The position numbers and the translations under genes were made by a program. DNA of 64,000 nt from Galbula dea (taxonomy: Eukaryota > Chordata > Aves > Piciformes > Galbulidae). How positions within the stretch are numbered: position 1 is the stretch's first letter; each line of letters opens with the position of its first letter. Below, in pieces: positions 1 to 12,870 of the stretch. The stretch spans positions 1,427,603 to 1,491,602 of the forward strand of contig VWZX01004666.1 of NCBI GenBank assembly GCA_013399015.1, read 5' to 3'. The notes beneath the pieces were generated by a model. The model saw only the letters and a program-made list of their open reading frames with translations. It was not told the DNA's origin and searched no databases.

Positions 1-213
1 CCTAAAAGGTCCCTCACCAGGTTTCTTGTAGGCCCCCTTCAGATCCTGGAAGGTCACCATAAGGTCTCCCCAGAGCCTCCTCTTCTCCAGACTGAACAAC
101 CCCAACTCTCTCAGTCTGCCCTCATAGCAGAGGTGCTCCAGTCCTCTGATCATTCTTGTGGCCCTTCTCTGGACACACTCCAGCATGTCCATACCCCTTT
201 TGTAATAGGGGCA
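1..213 (-). mobile_element. CR1 LINE fragment, antisense to AGBL4, cut by the window edge
   Basis: Read on the minus strand, this is the end of the CR1 reverse-transcriptase reading frame. The plus strand shows the characteristic blocks for 'gacctt', 'ctgaacaaccccaactctct' and 'cattcttgtggcccttctct', the complement of the conserved ...RATKMIRGLEHL..RL.ELGLF region. Similarity fades at about 213, the 5' truncation point usual for CR1. The 3' end lies before base 1. Confidence 0.88.
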
Positions 214-1065
214 TACACATTCCTTCTAGTTTTTTGTAACAGAAGATAGTTTTTCTATTGTTAAATATTTTTTGTCCAAACAGTAAATAGTGAAGAAACT
301 GCTGAGCCGATATCAGAATAATGAACAGCTAGGTATATTATTGTGTATTTCTTTCACTATGCTATATATTTATTTATAATATAATACAAATGCTAGCTTT
401 CTTTCTTGTACATTTCTCAAAAAAAAAAAAAAATCAGTATTCTTCCACCCCTATTTAGGAACAATTTTTTTGCATACTGCAGTTTGTCAGGCAGTATAAT
501 TTTACTGGAATAATCATATGCCTCCATAAGTGTATGTCTCTCATTTCTAGTAATTTTCCAGATTTCAAATATGAGTGGGACTTAACAGTCTCAAAGGTTC
601 TAGATTCATTTAAGATGCATGAAGATAGGCACCAGGATAGAGGAAAAATATCCCTTTAATGCCTATAGCAAGGAAGATACTGCTGAGGATTATGATTAAG
701 TAAGATGCTGGTGAAGAGTTTGATTCTAGGGAATTCATGCAGAATATACATATTAGAGAGCTCCAGTCAGAAGAAGTGAATCCAGCTGACTATTAGACTA
801 TTATACAATATGAGAGTGTTCAGCCACAGAACATGCATGTGCAAGAAACCAGACTCTGTGGTTTGTTACTTAGAGAAGCTTTAACATACAAAGCCATTAT
901 TATATCCAGATTCTTAAACTTTGAAAAGGAAGAGTTCATTTACTGGTGCATAAGTTAAATGCTACAAATTTCATGTTATGTTTTTCATGGGGGAATATCC
1001 TTCTACTAGTTTTTATAGCTTTTTATTTTATCCTGATGCATTTGTTTTTGCTTTCACTGCAACAG
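1..1065 (+). other. AGBL4: AGBL4 upstream intron, 3' end (partial)
   Basis: This is intronic DNA ending at the acceptor of exon A. It is phase 1, because the exon opens with the last two bases of a codon. It holds a CR1 fragment at 1-213, an A run at about 420-433, and AT-rich sequence. I see no coding segment. The N-terminal coding exon must lie upstream of the window. Confidence 0.85.
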
Positions 1066-1188
1066 GTGGTGCCATAGGAAGCGAAGATATCATAGCAGGG
1101 AATGTGAGCAAGTACACTGTTCTCCCAGCTGGTTATTGTGGACAGCCTAAAAAAGGACATCTTATATTTGATGCCTGTTTTGAAAGTG
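1066..1188 (+). CDS. AGBL4: AGBL4 (cytosolic carboxypeptidase 6) internal exon A, N-terminal region
   Basis: This exon encodes part of CCP6, a cytosolic zinc carboxypeptidase of family M14D. The family removes glutamates from polyglutamylated tubulin and from some proteins with glutamate-rich ends. The exon gives two bases finishing a split codon, 40 full codons and one base of the next codon. Readable segments are NVSKYTVLP, GYCGQPKKGHLIFDACFES and the split Gly; these match my memory of vertebrate AGBL4 near residues 15-55 of about 500. The acceptor is a pyrimidine-rich tract ending in AACAG at 1061-1065. The donor is G|GTAAGC, with GT at 1189-1190. Both flanking introns are phase 1. The piece starts the non-catalytic N-terminal beta-sandwich domain; the zinc ligands and catalytic Glu lie in later exons outside the window. 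The open frame extends upstream to 978, but that part is intronic and has no AGBL4 similarity. Gene identity is from remembered family sequence, not a search. Confidence 0.93.
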
Positions 1189-1864
1189 GTAAGCATTTTC
1201 AGCATTATTTTATGTTATGGAGTTGTCAATATATTAACACATTTGACTATACCCTTCTTCTTTCTAAAAAGTGTCTTAATTCTAAAGAAGACTTGCATTA
1301 AATACTACTTAACTGACTGATTTACTTCACTTAGAGTGTGACATAAAAAACATGCTTTTTTCCAATATAAAAAGGATTGAGAAGTTTGCTATTACAGTCT
1401 ACATTTCATAAGGTCCATTTCATACATAACTGGATTTTATTCTGGTGTTATATAGAGTGTTTGGAGATCACTAATCAAAGATGAAGTATTTGGTTTAAAT
1501 ATGTTGGTTTAAAATTTAATTTGGAAGTTTACTGGGGTAGTTAGCCTCGTAAAGTCCCAAGCCCACCCTTCCATACTTAGAAGATTTTACACACATGTAC
1601 ATACTGTCTTTAAATATATTTCTTTGTGTTTCTTGTGGCCTAATTCTGTTCTGCTGAGGTTAATGGAAGTTTTGCCTCTGATGTCAATAGAATGAGAATC
1701 AAATTTTAGGAAGCTACTGCAAACTGAAAGAGAAATTATTTTGACAAGAGTTAAAGATTTTAATTTAAATAATATTTTTGATCATGTGTGCTTATGTGTG
1801 AATTATGACTAAATATATTGATACAAATATGTAGCTTTGTTTAAATTTGTATGTATGTTACATA

Positions 1865-2571
1865 TGGTCAAGGGTTAGAGCTGGGCTGGCCACTAAACAA
1901 GTGACAGACACTCCCTATGAACCCCTGTCCCTTTCCAGAGGGAAAGAGAAAGGGAATAAGGGAAAAAGGCTTATGAATTGGAAAACTAAAACTGCTTTAA
2001 TGAAAGCAATTCCAATAAGATGAAATCTGTGTACATATATATGCAAACCCAGTATTGACCCAAACACCCCGATGGCTATTACATCACCGGCATCACTGAT
2101 GCTGTGGCAGAAGTCTTGGGCTGGACTAGCAGCAGACCAGAACCAGATTCAGGAGCTGGACTCTGGAACTGGATTCAGGAATTCATGGGTCAGGATCAAA
2201 GGCAGACTGGACAGAGTCCTCCTCAGATGCCAGCCTTTGAAAAAGAGAGCTTGACCCTCCTGATCCTGCAGCTCTATATCAAATATGATGTATGTGGAAT
2301 GGAATATCTTGTTGGTCAGTTTAGGGTCACATGAACTGCCTGCTCCCCACTGTGCATGCAGCCTTTTACTCTGCACCCCACAACGTGGTACACAAGATAT
2401 AGCAGTGACCTTGGTCTGCTATTTACCAGCCCTTGGTGGTAAATCTAAGCATTAGGTCTTATCATTGCTAGAAGCAGACACTGTCTGTGAAAACATGCTG
2501 TTAATTGCAGAAATTGCAGTTACTCAGAAGAGACTTAGCTAAAAAGTTCTCTTCTGACTCAGACCAGGGCA
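1865..2571 (-). mobile_element. Solo LTR of an avian ERVL-type endogenous retrovirus
   Basis: The block of about 707 bases matches my memory of a common avian ERVL-class LTR, in reverse orientation. Diagnostic plus-strand pieces are 'ttagagctgggctggcc' (about 1874), 'gattcaggagctggac' (about 2145) and 'cccttggtggtaaatct' (about 2431). It closes at about 2571 with '...gaccagggca'. The plus-strand ends TG at 1865 and CA at 2571 fit an LTR. On the minus strand an ATTAAA polyadenylation-like signal (plus-strand tttaat at 1995-2000) is a variant of AATAAA. No retroviral coding region adjoins it, so it is a solo LTR. I could not see a convincing target-site duplication; the flanks are ACATA and AATAT. 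An open frame inside it at 2072-2254 is incidental. Confidence 0.85.
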
Positions 2572-4157
2572 AATATACGTCCAGATTTTTAACTTAGATC
2601 TATTATTATTGGCTTACAGACCTACAGAGCACTGTTAAACACCATGTGTACAAGAGGCATTTGGCAGGATAGTTTTCAGCATGGTTTATGTGAGAGGTGC
2701 TGGTAATGCCAAAACTACTACATTGTCTTGTAAAATGAGCTTTTTATGAAGGGTTACATCCCTCAGGGTGGAATTCTGGCTGGAACAATACTGTTTCTGG
2801 ATAACTATTAAATTGAGTTATTTAAATCCTTTGATTACATTATGTAAAAGGTTTAAATGATACAGGGAATAATAGGGAGTATCTGTTTTTAAGGATGTCT
2901 CTGAAGATTCAGACAATAGTTATGTGTTTTAAAAAATAATTTGGATGCTATTTCATAATAGTTATGGCTTTGTGAATTTTTGTATCAAAAAATGGCTTGT
3001 GAAATTAATCAGCTGGCCAAGCTGAGAAATCTACTTTATTGTGTAAGCTGCTCTGAAATGAAAAGGATCAATAGCAGTCATCAAATTATTTGTTAGGTAA
3101 TATGAATCATTGCATGATGTTTTAATTCCATTTTTTAAAGAATAGAATTACTTATATTTTTAAATGAAAACATTTGTTCAGTTCAAAGGTAACATTCAGA
3201 CTTTATATACCTTGACAATACCATGTGATAGAGGCAGATGCTATTTGAAATGTTGTGTTTATTTACATTGTAGTATGATGAGGCTGTGATGTTGCTTTGC
3301 ATATTCAGACACCTTCATTAAGTTCATTTGCAGTGATGATACCTCTGGTGCTGGAAAAGAGTTTTTTTTCTGGGAACTTACATAACTGCAGTCATTTTGC
3401 TTCTGCGTGAGGTAATGATTATTTAATTTATTAATTTTACATGATACACACAAAGCCTTTCTGTATTTTTCAAAATGGACAAAACCCCCATAAAATTAAT
3501 GTCTCAGTCCTTAAAAAGAAGAGACTGATATGGTGCTGAGGCCAATTTAACCCTTTGTGCAGAGTCCCAGTCTTCTTTTCTGGCTCTGCAAAAGGGATGA
3601 ATTTTGGCAATGATCCCAAAGCATGGGAACTTCAAGGGTTTGACCATTGCTTATGCAAGCTGCAAAAATGTCATTTATGTCAGGATTTAGAGAAAAGATA
3701 TATAGCTGACAGTGGCATTACTTTTTTCCCCAAGCCCAAAAGCATAGGTGAATAAAGAGCTGCTTTTTGTGGGAAAAATTGGGAAAAACCTCAAACATGC
3801 TGGATTCTTGTAGTAGTCTAGAGGAGGCGATCAGACAATATGGTGACTTGCTCTTTAAAATACCTCATCTTGGACTGTCTAGAGTCTGTCAACACCTATT
3901 CTAAGCAGGACATGAAGCATGTCTCACGCTGTCATGTATTCAGACTCTATTTCTACAACTGCTACAGAAGCATACCTTCAAGTATGAAGAAATGCCTTCC
4001 ATCCTCACTGCAGTGCTCATAGTGCTTTGACAGGAGCAAAGTTGCTCTGAGCTCAGAATACATGGAGAATGAAAGAATGCTGGGTGTAATCACAAGTTAC
4101 CTTCTCAGCTCCTTCACAGAGTGCTTTCAAGGTGGGCTTAAAACAGCTATAGCTTTT

Positions 4158-4750
4158 CACAGAATCATAGAATCTTAGGGGTTGGAATGGACCTCTGGAG
4201 ACCATCTGGTCCAACCTCTCTTTCAGAGCAGGTTCTCCTAGAGGATGTTGCACAGGATGGTGTCCAGGTGGGTTTTGAATATCTCCAGAGATGGAGACTC
4301 CACTACCTCTCTAGGCAGCCTGCTCTGGTGCTCCACCACTCTCAAAAGAAAAGAAGTTCCTCCATACGTTTAAATGGAACTTCTTATGTTCCAGTTTGTG
4401 CCCACTGCCTCTTGTTGTGTCACTAGGCACACTGAAAAAAGCCTGGCCCCATCCTCATGACACCCACCCATTAAGTATTTATAAACAATTATAAGGTTCC
4501 CCCTTAGTGTTGTCTCCAAGCTAAACAGCCTCAGCTCTCTCAGCCTCTCACCATAAGATAGATGTTCTAATCCCCTAATCATTTTCATAGCCCTTTTCTG
4601 TACCATATCCAGAAGTTTCCTGTCCTTCTTGAACAGGGGAGACCAGAACTGGGCACAGTTCTCCACATGTGGCCTCACCAGGGCAGAGTAGAGGGGGAGG
4701 AGAACCTCCCTCAACCTACTGGCCACACGATTCTTGATGCACCCAGGCTC
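4158..4750 (-). mobile_element. CR1 LINE 3' end, 5'-truncated, antisense
   Basis: The plus strand begins with 'cacagaatcatagaatct', the complement of the CR1 3' octamer repeats, then 'ggttggaatggacctctgg', a typical CR1 3' UTR. Further in, the minus strand at 4726-4370 keeps 118 codons of the ORF2 C-terminus, including LLPLYSALVRPHVENCAQFW and MIRGLEHLSYGERLRELRLF. The element is about 590 bases against about 4.5 kb for a full CR1, so it has no complete reverse transcriptase. Similarity ends near 4750. Confidence 0.95.
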
Positions 4751-7700
4751 TTGATGTAGAGAGCTGCCATATGAAAAAATTCTACAGACACTGCCAGCTG
4801 TGTCTTCACTGAAGAAAGATGCAGGGGAAATTCAAATATTGTTTCTTTCGTTTAGTATCATCTGACTTGCCAGTCACAATGGATTTACTGGTCACTCTGG
4901 CTGGTACGTACTTCTGGATTAACCACAGTGCCTTCTGGCTTGCCTAGTAGGCTGTGAGGGAACATGGAAGGAAGCTGGAGTTAGGTGGTAGACTGTAATG
5001 TGTTGTGAGGATGGTTAAAAACCCCAAGCTCAACAGTTTCCACTGCTTGTGGCACAAATTGCTTGTTTTATAATTACTTTGGAAGATTGAAGGAAGAGTG
5101 TTGGCTTACAGAGGTTTGTAAATCTCAGCATTCACACTGTTAAATACAGGGGCTTTTTATAAGGTTTTGAAACTACATATTTTGGCTTGTTAGTCAAATA
5201 TAATGCTGTTTAGATGTTAAAAAATGCTGTGTTTCTTGAAATTAGAAATTAAGCTGCTGTCTGCTTTTATTCTCATTTGAACCAAAAAGTGGAACTCTGC
5301 CAAGAGTCATTACATCTTCTATCCTTTGGGTGAATTCTTATTTTTTTGGTGAAAACAGTGTTATGATTGGGTAATTTCTGTATTGTAGTTTATATTCAAA
5401 AGGTTGTAATTAAAGTTTTGTAAAATTTTGGTGTCAATCTCAACTACTGTAAACCTCATATTATTATGTTGACTAATGTACCACCACCTTGCAGTGAAAA
5501 TGACTGACAAACATTAATTTGTCTTTCCCAATAACAGCTTTAGAAAATATTTTGTATTAGAAATGTGATAAAAAAAAATCAGTGCTGATGGATGGCAAAT
5601 CATACTAATCAGCTGGAAAAAGTTAAGATTTACAATGTATTAAGAGAGCTCATGTGGCTGAGAAGTACCCTCATATCATTTTGGTTCAGGTTTTAAATAT
5701 CTTTCTGTAATTCAAAAATAGGATAATGTACTTATAAAACACTTTACACAACACTCAAAATTGCAGTAAGTGATTGTAATTCCGCTGATCTCGTTGTAAC
5801 CACTTCCAGGCGTGAAATAGGCTATTGAGCTACACCATGAAGGATATCTTTTGAACAAAAGCAAAGATAATATAGTATTGAATTGCCCTTTGGGGGTGCC
5901 TGTGTCCCAGTTGCTGAGACTTGACATGTAAGTGTAGATAGCTAAAATTAATCTTACTTGTGATTAATAAAATCCTGTAAAATCTGTGTTGCTAAACGTT
6001 TTCTGGAATGCACATTTTTGTTTGTAAGAAGTTTAAAAATGGAAGCAAAGATGATATAGAAGACAATACTGTTAGCATTACCTTCAAAGAAAAACTGAGA
6101 TCCACCTTAGGAGATAGTTGCTTTTGGGCCATCTAATATACAATTGTAATATGCTTCCAGAATTGGTTAAACAAGCTGATCCTGCATGTGTTTACATTTA
6201 GGTGAACAGAAAAACTCTTCTTTGCCTTGGCTTCAGTGACACTATTATGATATCTTAGAACAGGAAAAAATCAATACAGGAAAATATAATAACAGCACAT
6301 TAATAGAAATAAAAAATGCAAAAGCTGTTTAAAGCTACTTTCTTCCAGTGTAAGCACTTTTAATAGTAGACTAAACTGTGTTTTGGAGCAAAAACTTGTT
6401 GCTGTTCCAATTTTTCTATATTATAATATGTCATGTATATCTAGAATCACTAAGGTAGACTCTTTTGGCTTTCACTGCTGTGAGAACGCTCATGTGTGAT
6501 GTAGAAACAAAAGAAATGAAAGTTGATATATTATTTCAGTAATGATGTCTGTTTTCAGCCTGTTTTTATGGCATCAAGGTGTGTCTGAGCAACAAAACAT
6601 TTTAGTTATTTCCTTATTTGTTGACAGTAATTTATGCCAGATTTCACATAAAGATATTAAGTGGTTATTGCTACCAGAAGGGATAATTTAACAAATGTTT
6701 CCCTATTCTGAAAATGTCTGTTCCCAGTTCAGAGCAGTGTTTTTCCATCAGAGTATCAATACCTTTGGATTACTGTGAGTTAAAAGCCACAAAAGAATGA
6801 AGAACAAAAGATTGATTTTATTTTTTTTTTGTTTTTAATGATGACCCTAGGCATAGATTAATGGATGTAGCATGCACAAAGTGGTGTCAGTTAACATATA
6901 TGACATTACTCAGATGTCTCAAACTCCGGAAAAAGCATGTGAATGATTTATGGAATTGATATTAATCTCTTTCCAGTAAATGCATTACTAAAGTTACATG
7001 GGAAATTGATGTTACTGCTGTAATGCCAAATTAATTTATTTCTTGCTAGGTCAGCATTGCAAATGGAACTAAATATTAACCTTTTAAATATCTAAACAGA
7101 ATATAGTGTGGAAGGCATTTTTACGAATGGTGGAGTGCTTGATGTTGATGTGATAGCAGCTAACAAATACACCATTAGTTGAGTATCTTTACTTGTGGGA
7201 AATAGATATTAATGACTTATGAAGCTAATGACAATACAAGAAGAATTAATATAATAGCAGCAGCAGTAGAGAATTAAGATGTTAATTGTAGTTGATATGC
7301 TGATTATAATTTTCACAGTCAGTTTATCTTCTTATTATCATGTTGCCTTCTTGAAGACCTAGCCTTTCCCTCCTGCCTCTTACCACGTTTGTGTCTCCTC
7401 AGCTAGTATACAAGCACACATGTGGATTTGCTGTTTGATTGACCTAGGGAGACTGGAATAAGCAACTGAAAATGGATGCAGAAATGTCTTAGATTGGGTA
7501 ATTTTAAGTTCAGAGCAGATTTTATACAGCCTCTGTAGAAGGAATAACCAAATAGGTATCCTTAGTCTGGGAAAAGAGGCAACTGAGGAAGAATATATGA
7601 AAGATCTGTAAAATCATGATTCTTAGTCAAAATGTCAATGAGTAGGAAACAGTGTTTCTCTGTCTGTTCTCTTTGTACAAAAACTAAGAGCCATCAAATG

Positions 7701-8652
7701 AAAGTAACAGCTAATGTGTTGAAAGCACACAAAGGAAGATGGCTCCTCACATATTGTTTAGTTAAGCTGTGGTGCTTCTTCCTGCAGGAAGTTGTGGATG
7801 CTAAAAGTTTACATGTGTCCTGTTTTCAAGCAAAAAAACCACAACTGACAAGACCAGGGAAGAAAAACCAGTTGAAAGCTACTAAACATTGACACCATCT
7901 CTGGCTCAGAAGGTTCATAAACTGTACATCAGAAATGGGGGAATTATTCTGGGGAGGTATCTTCAAATGATTGCTTTATTCCCATGCTCCTCTCTGGGTT
8001 CCATTTCTGGGTTTTGGGACTTTGATGTCTTCTAATAGATACATCTGGTTAAATGGTTAATCACTTTTATTACATATGATATTTCTTTGTAATTTTCTAA
8101 AAATAGGTTACAGGTTATAGTTACAAGCCCAAATTAACACCATGCAAAACTGTAATTTGATCAGGTAATAGGAATGAAAATCTTACAGTTATTGTTTCTA
8201 CTTAAAGTAATTTTCTTAAGAAGGTAGTGGTTGACAATGGTGTGTTGACATTAACAACAGTTATCCAGAAACACACCCAGTGCAGATCTGTTCTTAAGAT
8301 TTTGCACTACATTCCTGGTACTTACATTTCCATCAGACTTTTCCATCAGTTTTTGATGGGATTTTTGCAAGCTTGCTCTTTGACAGAGAGGGAATTTAAA
8401 AAAATCAACAACAAAGGTACTTTACACGAAGATTTAGAAGTAATTTTTGAGAATAAGCAGAATAAGGATTTTCATATATACCAGGTTCTGAGATAAATTT
8501 TCCAGTTTCCCTTTTTCTGTCTCTGTTCAGAATTTTCCATCTGGAAGAATGATAGAGGGAAATACAAGAAAGAATAGCAATGTCCCTGCCACTGTGAAGG
8601 AACATTACATTACACTGAACAAATATCCTTATCTGAATGTACAATCACCAAA

Positions 8653-8736
8653 ATAAATGCAGCTGTGTTTATTTCAGCATAATCAGATTTTTTTGAATAT
8701 AAAGTCATTGACATAAATGCAGCTGTGTTTATTTCA
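8653..8736. repeat. Perfect 24-base direct repeat, 60-base spacing
   Basis: The same 24 bases, starting ataaatgcagctg and ending tttatttca, occur at 8653-8676 and 8713-8736. The 36 bases between them differ from the sequence after the second copy. It may be a remnant of a local duplication or a mobile-element end; I recognise no element. Confidence 0.85.
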
Positions 8737-10094
8737 AACTGCACATGTTAATATGAACATGAATGTGACATTGGTTACTCATGAATGTACAGAGGTATGT
8801 ATATATAGTGGCACAGTAAAGGCCTGTGACAGTTGAAGGTATGAAGAAGAAGATTCAGCTAACTTTGTGCTTTACCTAAACATTTTTATAACAGCGTAGG
8901 AAGTCACTGATGAGGAGATGCTAAGTTCTTCTCATATAAAATCCCTGGATTTAAATAAATCTGTAGTTACTCTAAGGGTAACAGGTGACCTGTTCTTCAA
9001 TTACTAAGGAAATAATTGCTTTGAATAATTGCTTCTTAAAATAGAGAATTGTGTTAGTTTTCAGTGATTGGTAGGTCCAGGTCAATCTCTTCTGATGGGT
9101 TTAGTGCAGACCATAACTTTACCTTAGATTTTTATCTGATTCAGAGCCTTAAAAAGAGCTGCCAACCACCCTTCTAGAATTTCATCTTGCTGATTTCTCA
9201 AAACCAGGATAAAAACAGTGAAAAGCAGTGCCTGTGGAAAAAAACTGGCATTGTTTTTGTTAGGGGTGCTTCTCCTTGCTGTTTCCCCAAAGTAGTTCTC
9301 TGTCTTTGCTGTCCTGTTTATATGCTTATCTGTCTTCTTAAATCAGAGTCATTCAGAACTAGAAGAAATTGAACTGTTCTTTGCTTTGCTTATGCAGATG
9401 GTGCTTTATAGATTTTCAGAAGGAACTGGCTGTACTCAGAATAAATGGTAAGGTAGCATCAGAACAGTAAATGTTTTGGCGCTAAGAGTTATTAGAAAGG
9501 TATTATTGTCATCTGGGAGAAGGTCAAAATATTCTGCTAGACTGAATAGTGGTATTTTGTTTAGGCAGTTCAATAACCTCTAGTATTATTCCTGTTTTGC
9601 AGAAGACAGCAGCACAAAAGATGTGGTTCTTGACTGCCTAGCACCTTTTGTAGTAAATTTCAACTGTGTGAAATGAGTGCAAAACGAGTGAGAAATGTTA
9701 AGAGTGCTTTGCATCAGTTTCATATGAACCAAATAATGAATGAAATTTAGGAAATGTCATCTCTTGCATTATGTCTACTAGATTTGATCAAATAGTGATG
9801 TTACAAAGAATAAGGGAACAGAAGGAAATGGACTGAAGGAGAGACAGCACATCTGAAACGTTTGCATTGGGTCCTGCACTCCAGGGGCTGTTGGCCATGT
9901 TGCACAGCAGTGCAATGCTGCTATTTCTCTGTTACTGTGTGATGTGCAGCATGTGCTGCTGCTGATTTACCCAGTACATGGCTTGGGCAGCGCTAACTGG
10001 GAGAACAATATTTCTTTTGCTTGCTTCTCAGCTCCAGATAAATGAATCCCTTTGTATGATCACATTTTTATGGTTTGTTTTTTGTCTTTTTTTA

Positions 10095-10252
10095 AGAGTG
10101 TTGAAGACACTGGAACAGGCTGCCCAGAGAGGCTGTGAACTCTCCATCCATGGAGGTATTCAAAATCTGAGTAGATGCAGTATGAAGCCACGTCCTGTTG
10201 CTGACCCTGCTCTGAGCAGGGCAGTGGACTGGACAATCTCCAGAGTTCCACT
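10095..10252 (+). mobile_element. CR1 LINE 3' UTR fragment, sense to AGBL4
   Basis: The plus strand reads 'cactggaacaggctgccca' at about 10108, then a 'ggaggtattcaaaatctg' block, 'gaccctgctctgagcaggg' and 'ggactggacaatctccagag'. This is the usual order of the CR1 C-terminal frame and 3' UTR. The terminal octamer repeats are missing or decayed into the T-rich sequence after 10252. It is the only clear CR1 in the same orientation as the gene. Confidence 0.88.
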
Positions 10253-10423
10253 TTTGTTTTGTTTTGTTTGGTTTTCCTGAAATTACAATACACTTCAGAT
10301 AGATCCTGTTCTTCTCTAAATTGTTTTAAAATTCTCAACTGCCTGCTGTTCCAAATTTAACAAGCCAAATTAAGAGCTTTGCTTGTTTGAGCTGCCACTG
10401 TAAAGCAAGAAGAGACAAAACAC

Positions 10424-10454
10424 TCTGAAATACATAATGGTCTGAAATACATAA
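10424..10454. repeat. Short tandem duplication, 17-base period
   Basis: The 14 bases tctgaaatacataa occur at 10424-10437 and again at 10441-10454. This is most simply a replication-slippage duplication. Confidence 0.8.
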
Positions 10455-12729
10455 AGAATACTGGTTGAAAAGCATACTCCAGAAGATGTGTTTCTGCAGG
10501 AACAATAAGTATTTTTGTTCTCAGACTGATACTATCTGATCTTAGCAGAAAGTATTTTAGAGTATTTTTCTCAGTCTAACAGGAATTTGGATACAAGTTA
10601 TTAGGTGGGAAACACATTATTTTAGATACATGCAGAGCTTCATTTTGCATTTATTGATTCTGCTTAGTAACCTAATTGCCATCTAGGTTTAGCCTTTAGC
10701 ATGCTAATTTTGATTTAGTGTTTGTATTTCTGAAAACAAATTGCGAAGAAACCCTATATTATCACTGTGTGTTCTTCAGACAAGTACTGGAATTCCTGGG
10801 TTTACTACAATATCATAACATGAAGGTAAATTACCATAGTATATTAAGGGTTATTATTATATTTTTCTCTCATCTGAAACTGTAAGACAACTTCTTGTTT
10901 GTAAGAAGTGTGATTTATTCTAGTTTAAAAAAATAGCTTTGAATGTTCATTGTTGCTACTGTACTATATTATGAATAATTCATTTCTGGTAGCCTTTTCT
11001 AAGATTGTAAATGAATGTAAAATTTCTGATGTGAAAAACTTTTAATTCTTTTTCATCAGTGCAATATAAAAGTATATAGAGCTAATACATCTAGATTTTT
11101 TTTCCCTTTCAGCATTTTGGTGGTCAGTTTAAGAGTGTTGTGAAAAGATTGATAAGTGTTTTTACATTTGTATTCCTTTCTTGTCTTTCTTCTTATCTGT
11201 TTTTGTTTACATTAAGTTTCATTTATATCATGCTTTACATATATCCTTCATATTACTGTTGTGCTGTACAAAGAAATATCTTCAATGCTCTAGTGATTAT
11301 ATTAATGCACATATACCTGCATTGAGCTGACTGCGATGTCTGTGGGCAGAGTCAAATCCAATTGCATAGAAATGTTAGCACAGCCCCAAATGTTTTGAGA
11401 CTGGATTAAATGCTGAGGTGGTTAGTTCAGTCTGAATTTTGTTCTGTTACAGACACATTACTGTCAGAATACCAGAGCTAGCTAATTTGTGCCTGTTCTG
11501 GGTAGGGTGTTGTATGACAATGCACTTACTCCTCTGAAAAGTGTTGTAGATGTACTCCTTACTAAACAGTAAAGAACAAGGAATGGAACAGCAATGTTAT
11601 AATTAATTTATGCTTTCATTTGAAAAATAAAAGGTGATAACAAGTTGAAACTTGACTTTTGGTTATTACTGCATGTATTTCCTGTGGCTCTTCTGTTTTA
11701 GAAGCTTCAGGGTTGATTCATTCTCACTTATCCCAAACCCTTCTCCTCCTCTTATTTAATTAGCACAACATTATCCTGCCTGCCATTTTTCTTTACTCTC
11801 TGCATTTTCATAAATATTATTGCTGAATTATCTCTTTTGTATGTTGAGAGAATGTTGAGCCCCCTTTCTTGAGCCTGTACATTGTATGCAATATCAGTTT
11901 AAACCCTGTTGTCCTCATGTCTAGGACTCTATGTTATTGGCCTTCCATTAGCATCTGTTTTGTTTTTCATTACTCCCATCTGTGTGTTCTTCTTTATCCT
12001 TTTGGATTTAGTGATCCATTTATTTCCTTCCCTAGTATTTGCATTTGCATTTTCATCAGTAAACATTTTTGTCCCTTTCATTTCAGTCATGGTTTCCCAT
12101 TTTCACTGTATTTCCTCTGCAAATATCCTTACTACTCTCCCTTGAAAGTTTTGCTTAAATCTCTCTTTCCAAAATTCTTAGGTTGTGGGGTTTTTAAATG
12201 ATTTTTTTATTTTAGATTTTCACATTCCTGACTGGTGGTTGTTTGTCCTTAATCAGTCAGCATGTTCTTTTGGACAGGAGACATTTCTTACTAAGAACTT
12301 GCAACTGTGCCCTTTAAATCTTTTCTCCAGCTGAGGGGATCTATGTTGACAGCTGGCAAATACTCAGTGCCTGGTCCAGGGTAGAAATCAGTGGAAACAA
12401 TTCTGCAAGGCTGTGATTTCTGTTTGCTTTGGGTCAGATCATAAGCTTATGAAACTTTCTACGAATTAACAGTCATGTGGCAACTGGGAAAATGTACTGT
12501 TATCCAGTGGACCAGAGGTCAGTAAGAAATGAATGCGAGAAGAAAGATAGTTGATTAGATGGCATGAAAATAAGAACACTCTGAGTGATTCCAATCAAGT
12601 TCAGTTCAAAGTGTCTGCCCAATATGTCTGTGGTGTAACAATCATTACATCTAGATTCTTTTTAGGATGGGAATACACAACTTCCAAGACCTCTTATTCT
12701 ATTTTCTCTTTAGAATATTAGCCCAGTTA

Positions 12730-12870
12730 ATAATAGATTGTGCTTATAATCTCTTACTGCAGGAGATCACCATGTACTTTACAAAGTGCTTTTATTTTCA
12801 TTTTATAGTTCAGATATCTGAGGCTCACAGGAGTTAAGAGCTTCAGTGTTATGAAGCAGAATCACCATTT
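12730..12870 (+). repeat. Possible ancient MIR/L2-type remnant
   Basis: The segment 'cattttatagttcagat' followed by 'ctgaggctcacaggagttaa' resembles the shared 3' core of L2 and MIR elements (cattttacagatgaggaaactgaggc...agaggttaag). The match is short and diverged, and boundaries are approximate. A profile search would be needed to confirm it. Confidence 0.4.

Noticed and set aside
978..1065. Open frame upstream of exon A with an in-frame ATG at 978
   Set aside because: It is T-rich intronic sequence leading into a normal acceptor, with no similarity to AGBL4. A usable alternative start would need its own promoter, which is not visible.
4370..4726. 118-codon minus-strand open frame with reverse-transcriptase end similarity
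   Set aside because: It is the C-terminal piece of a truncated CR1, not a host gene; recorded as a mobile element.
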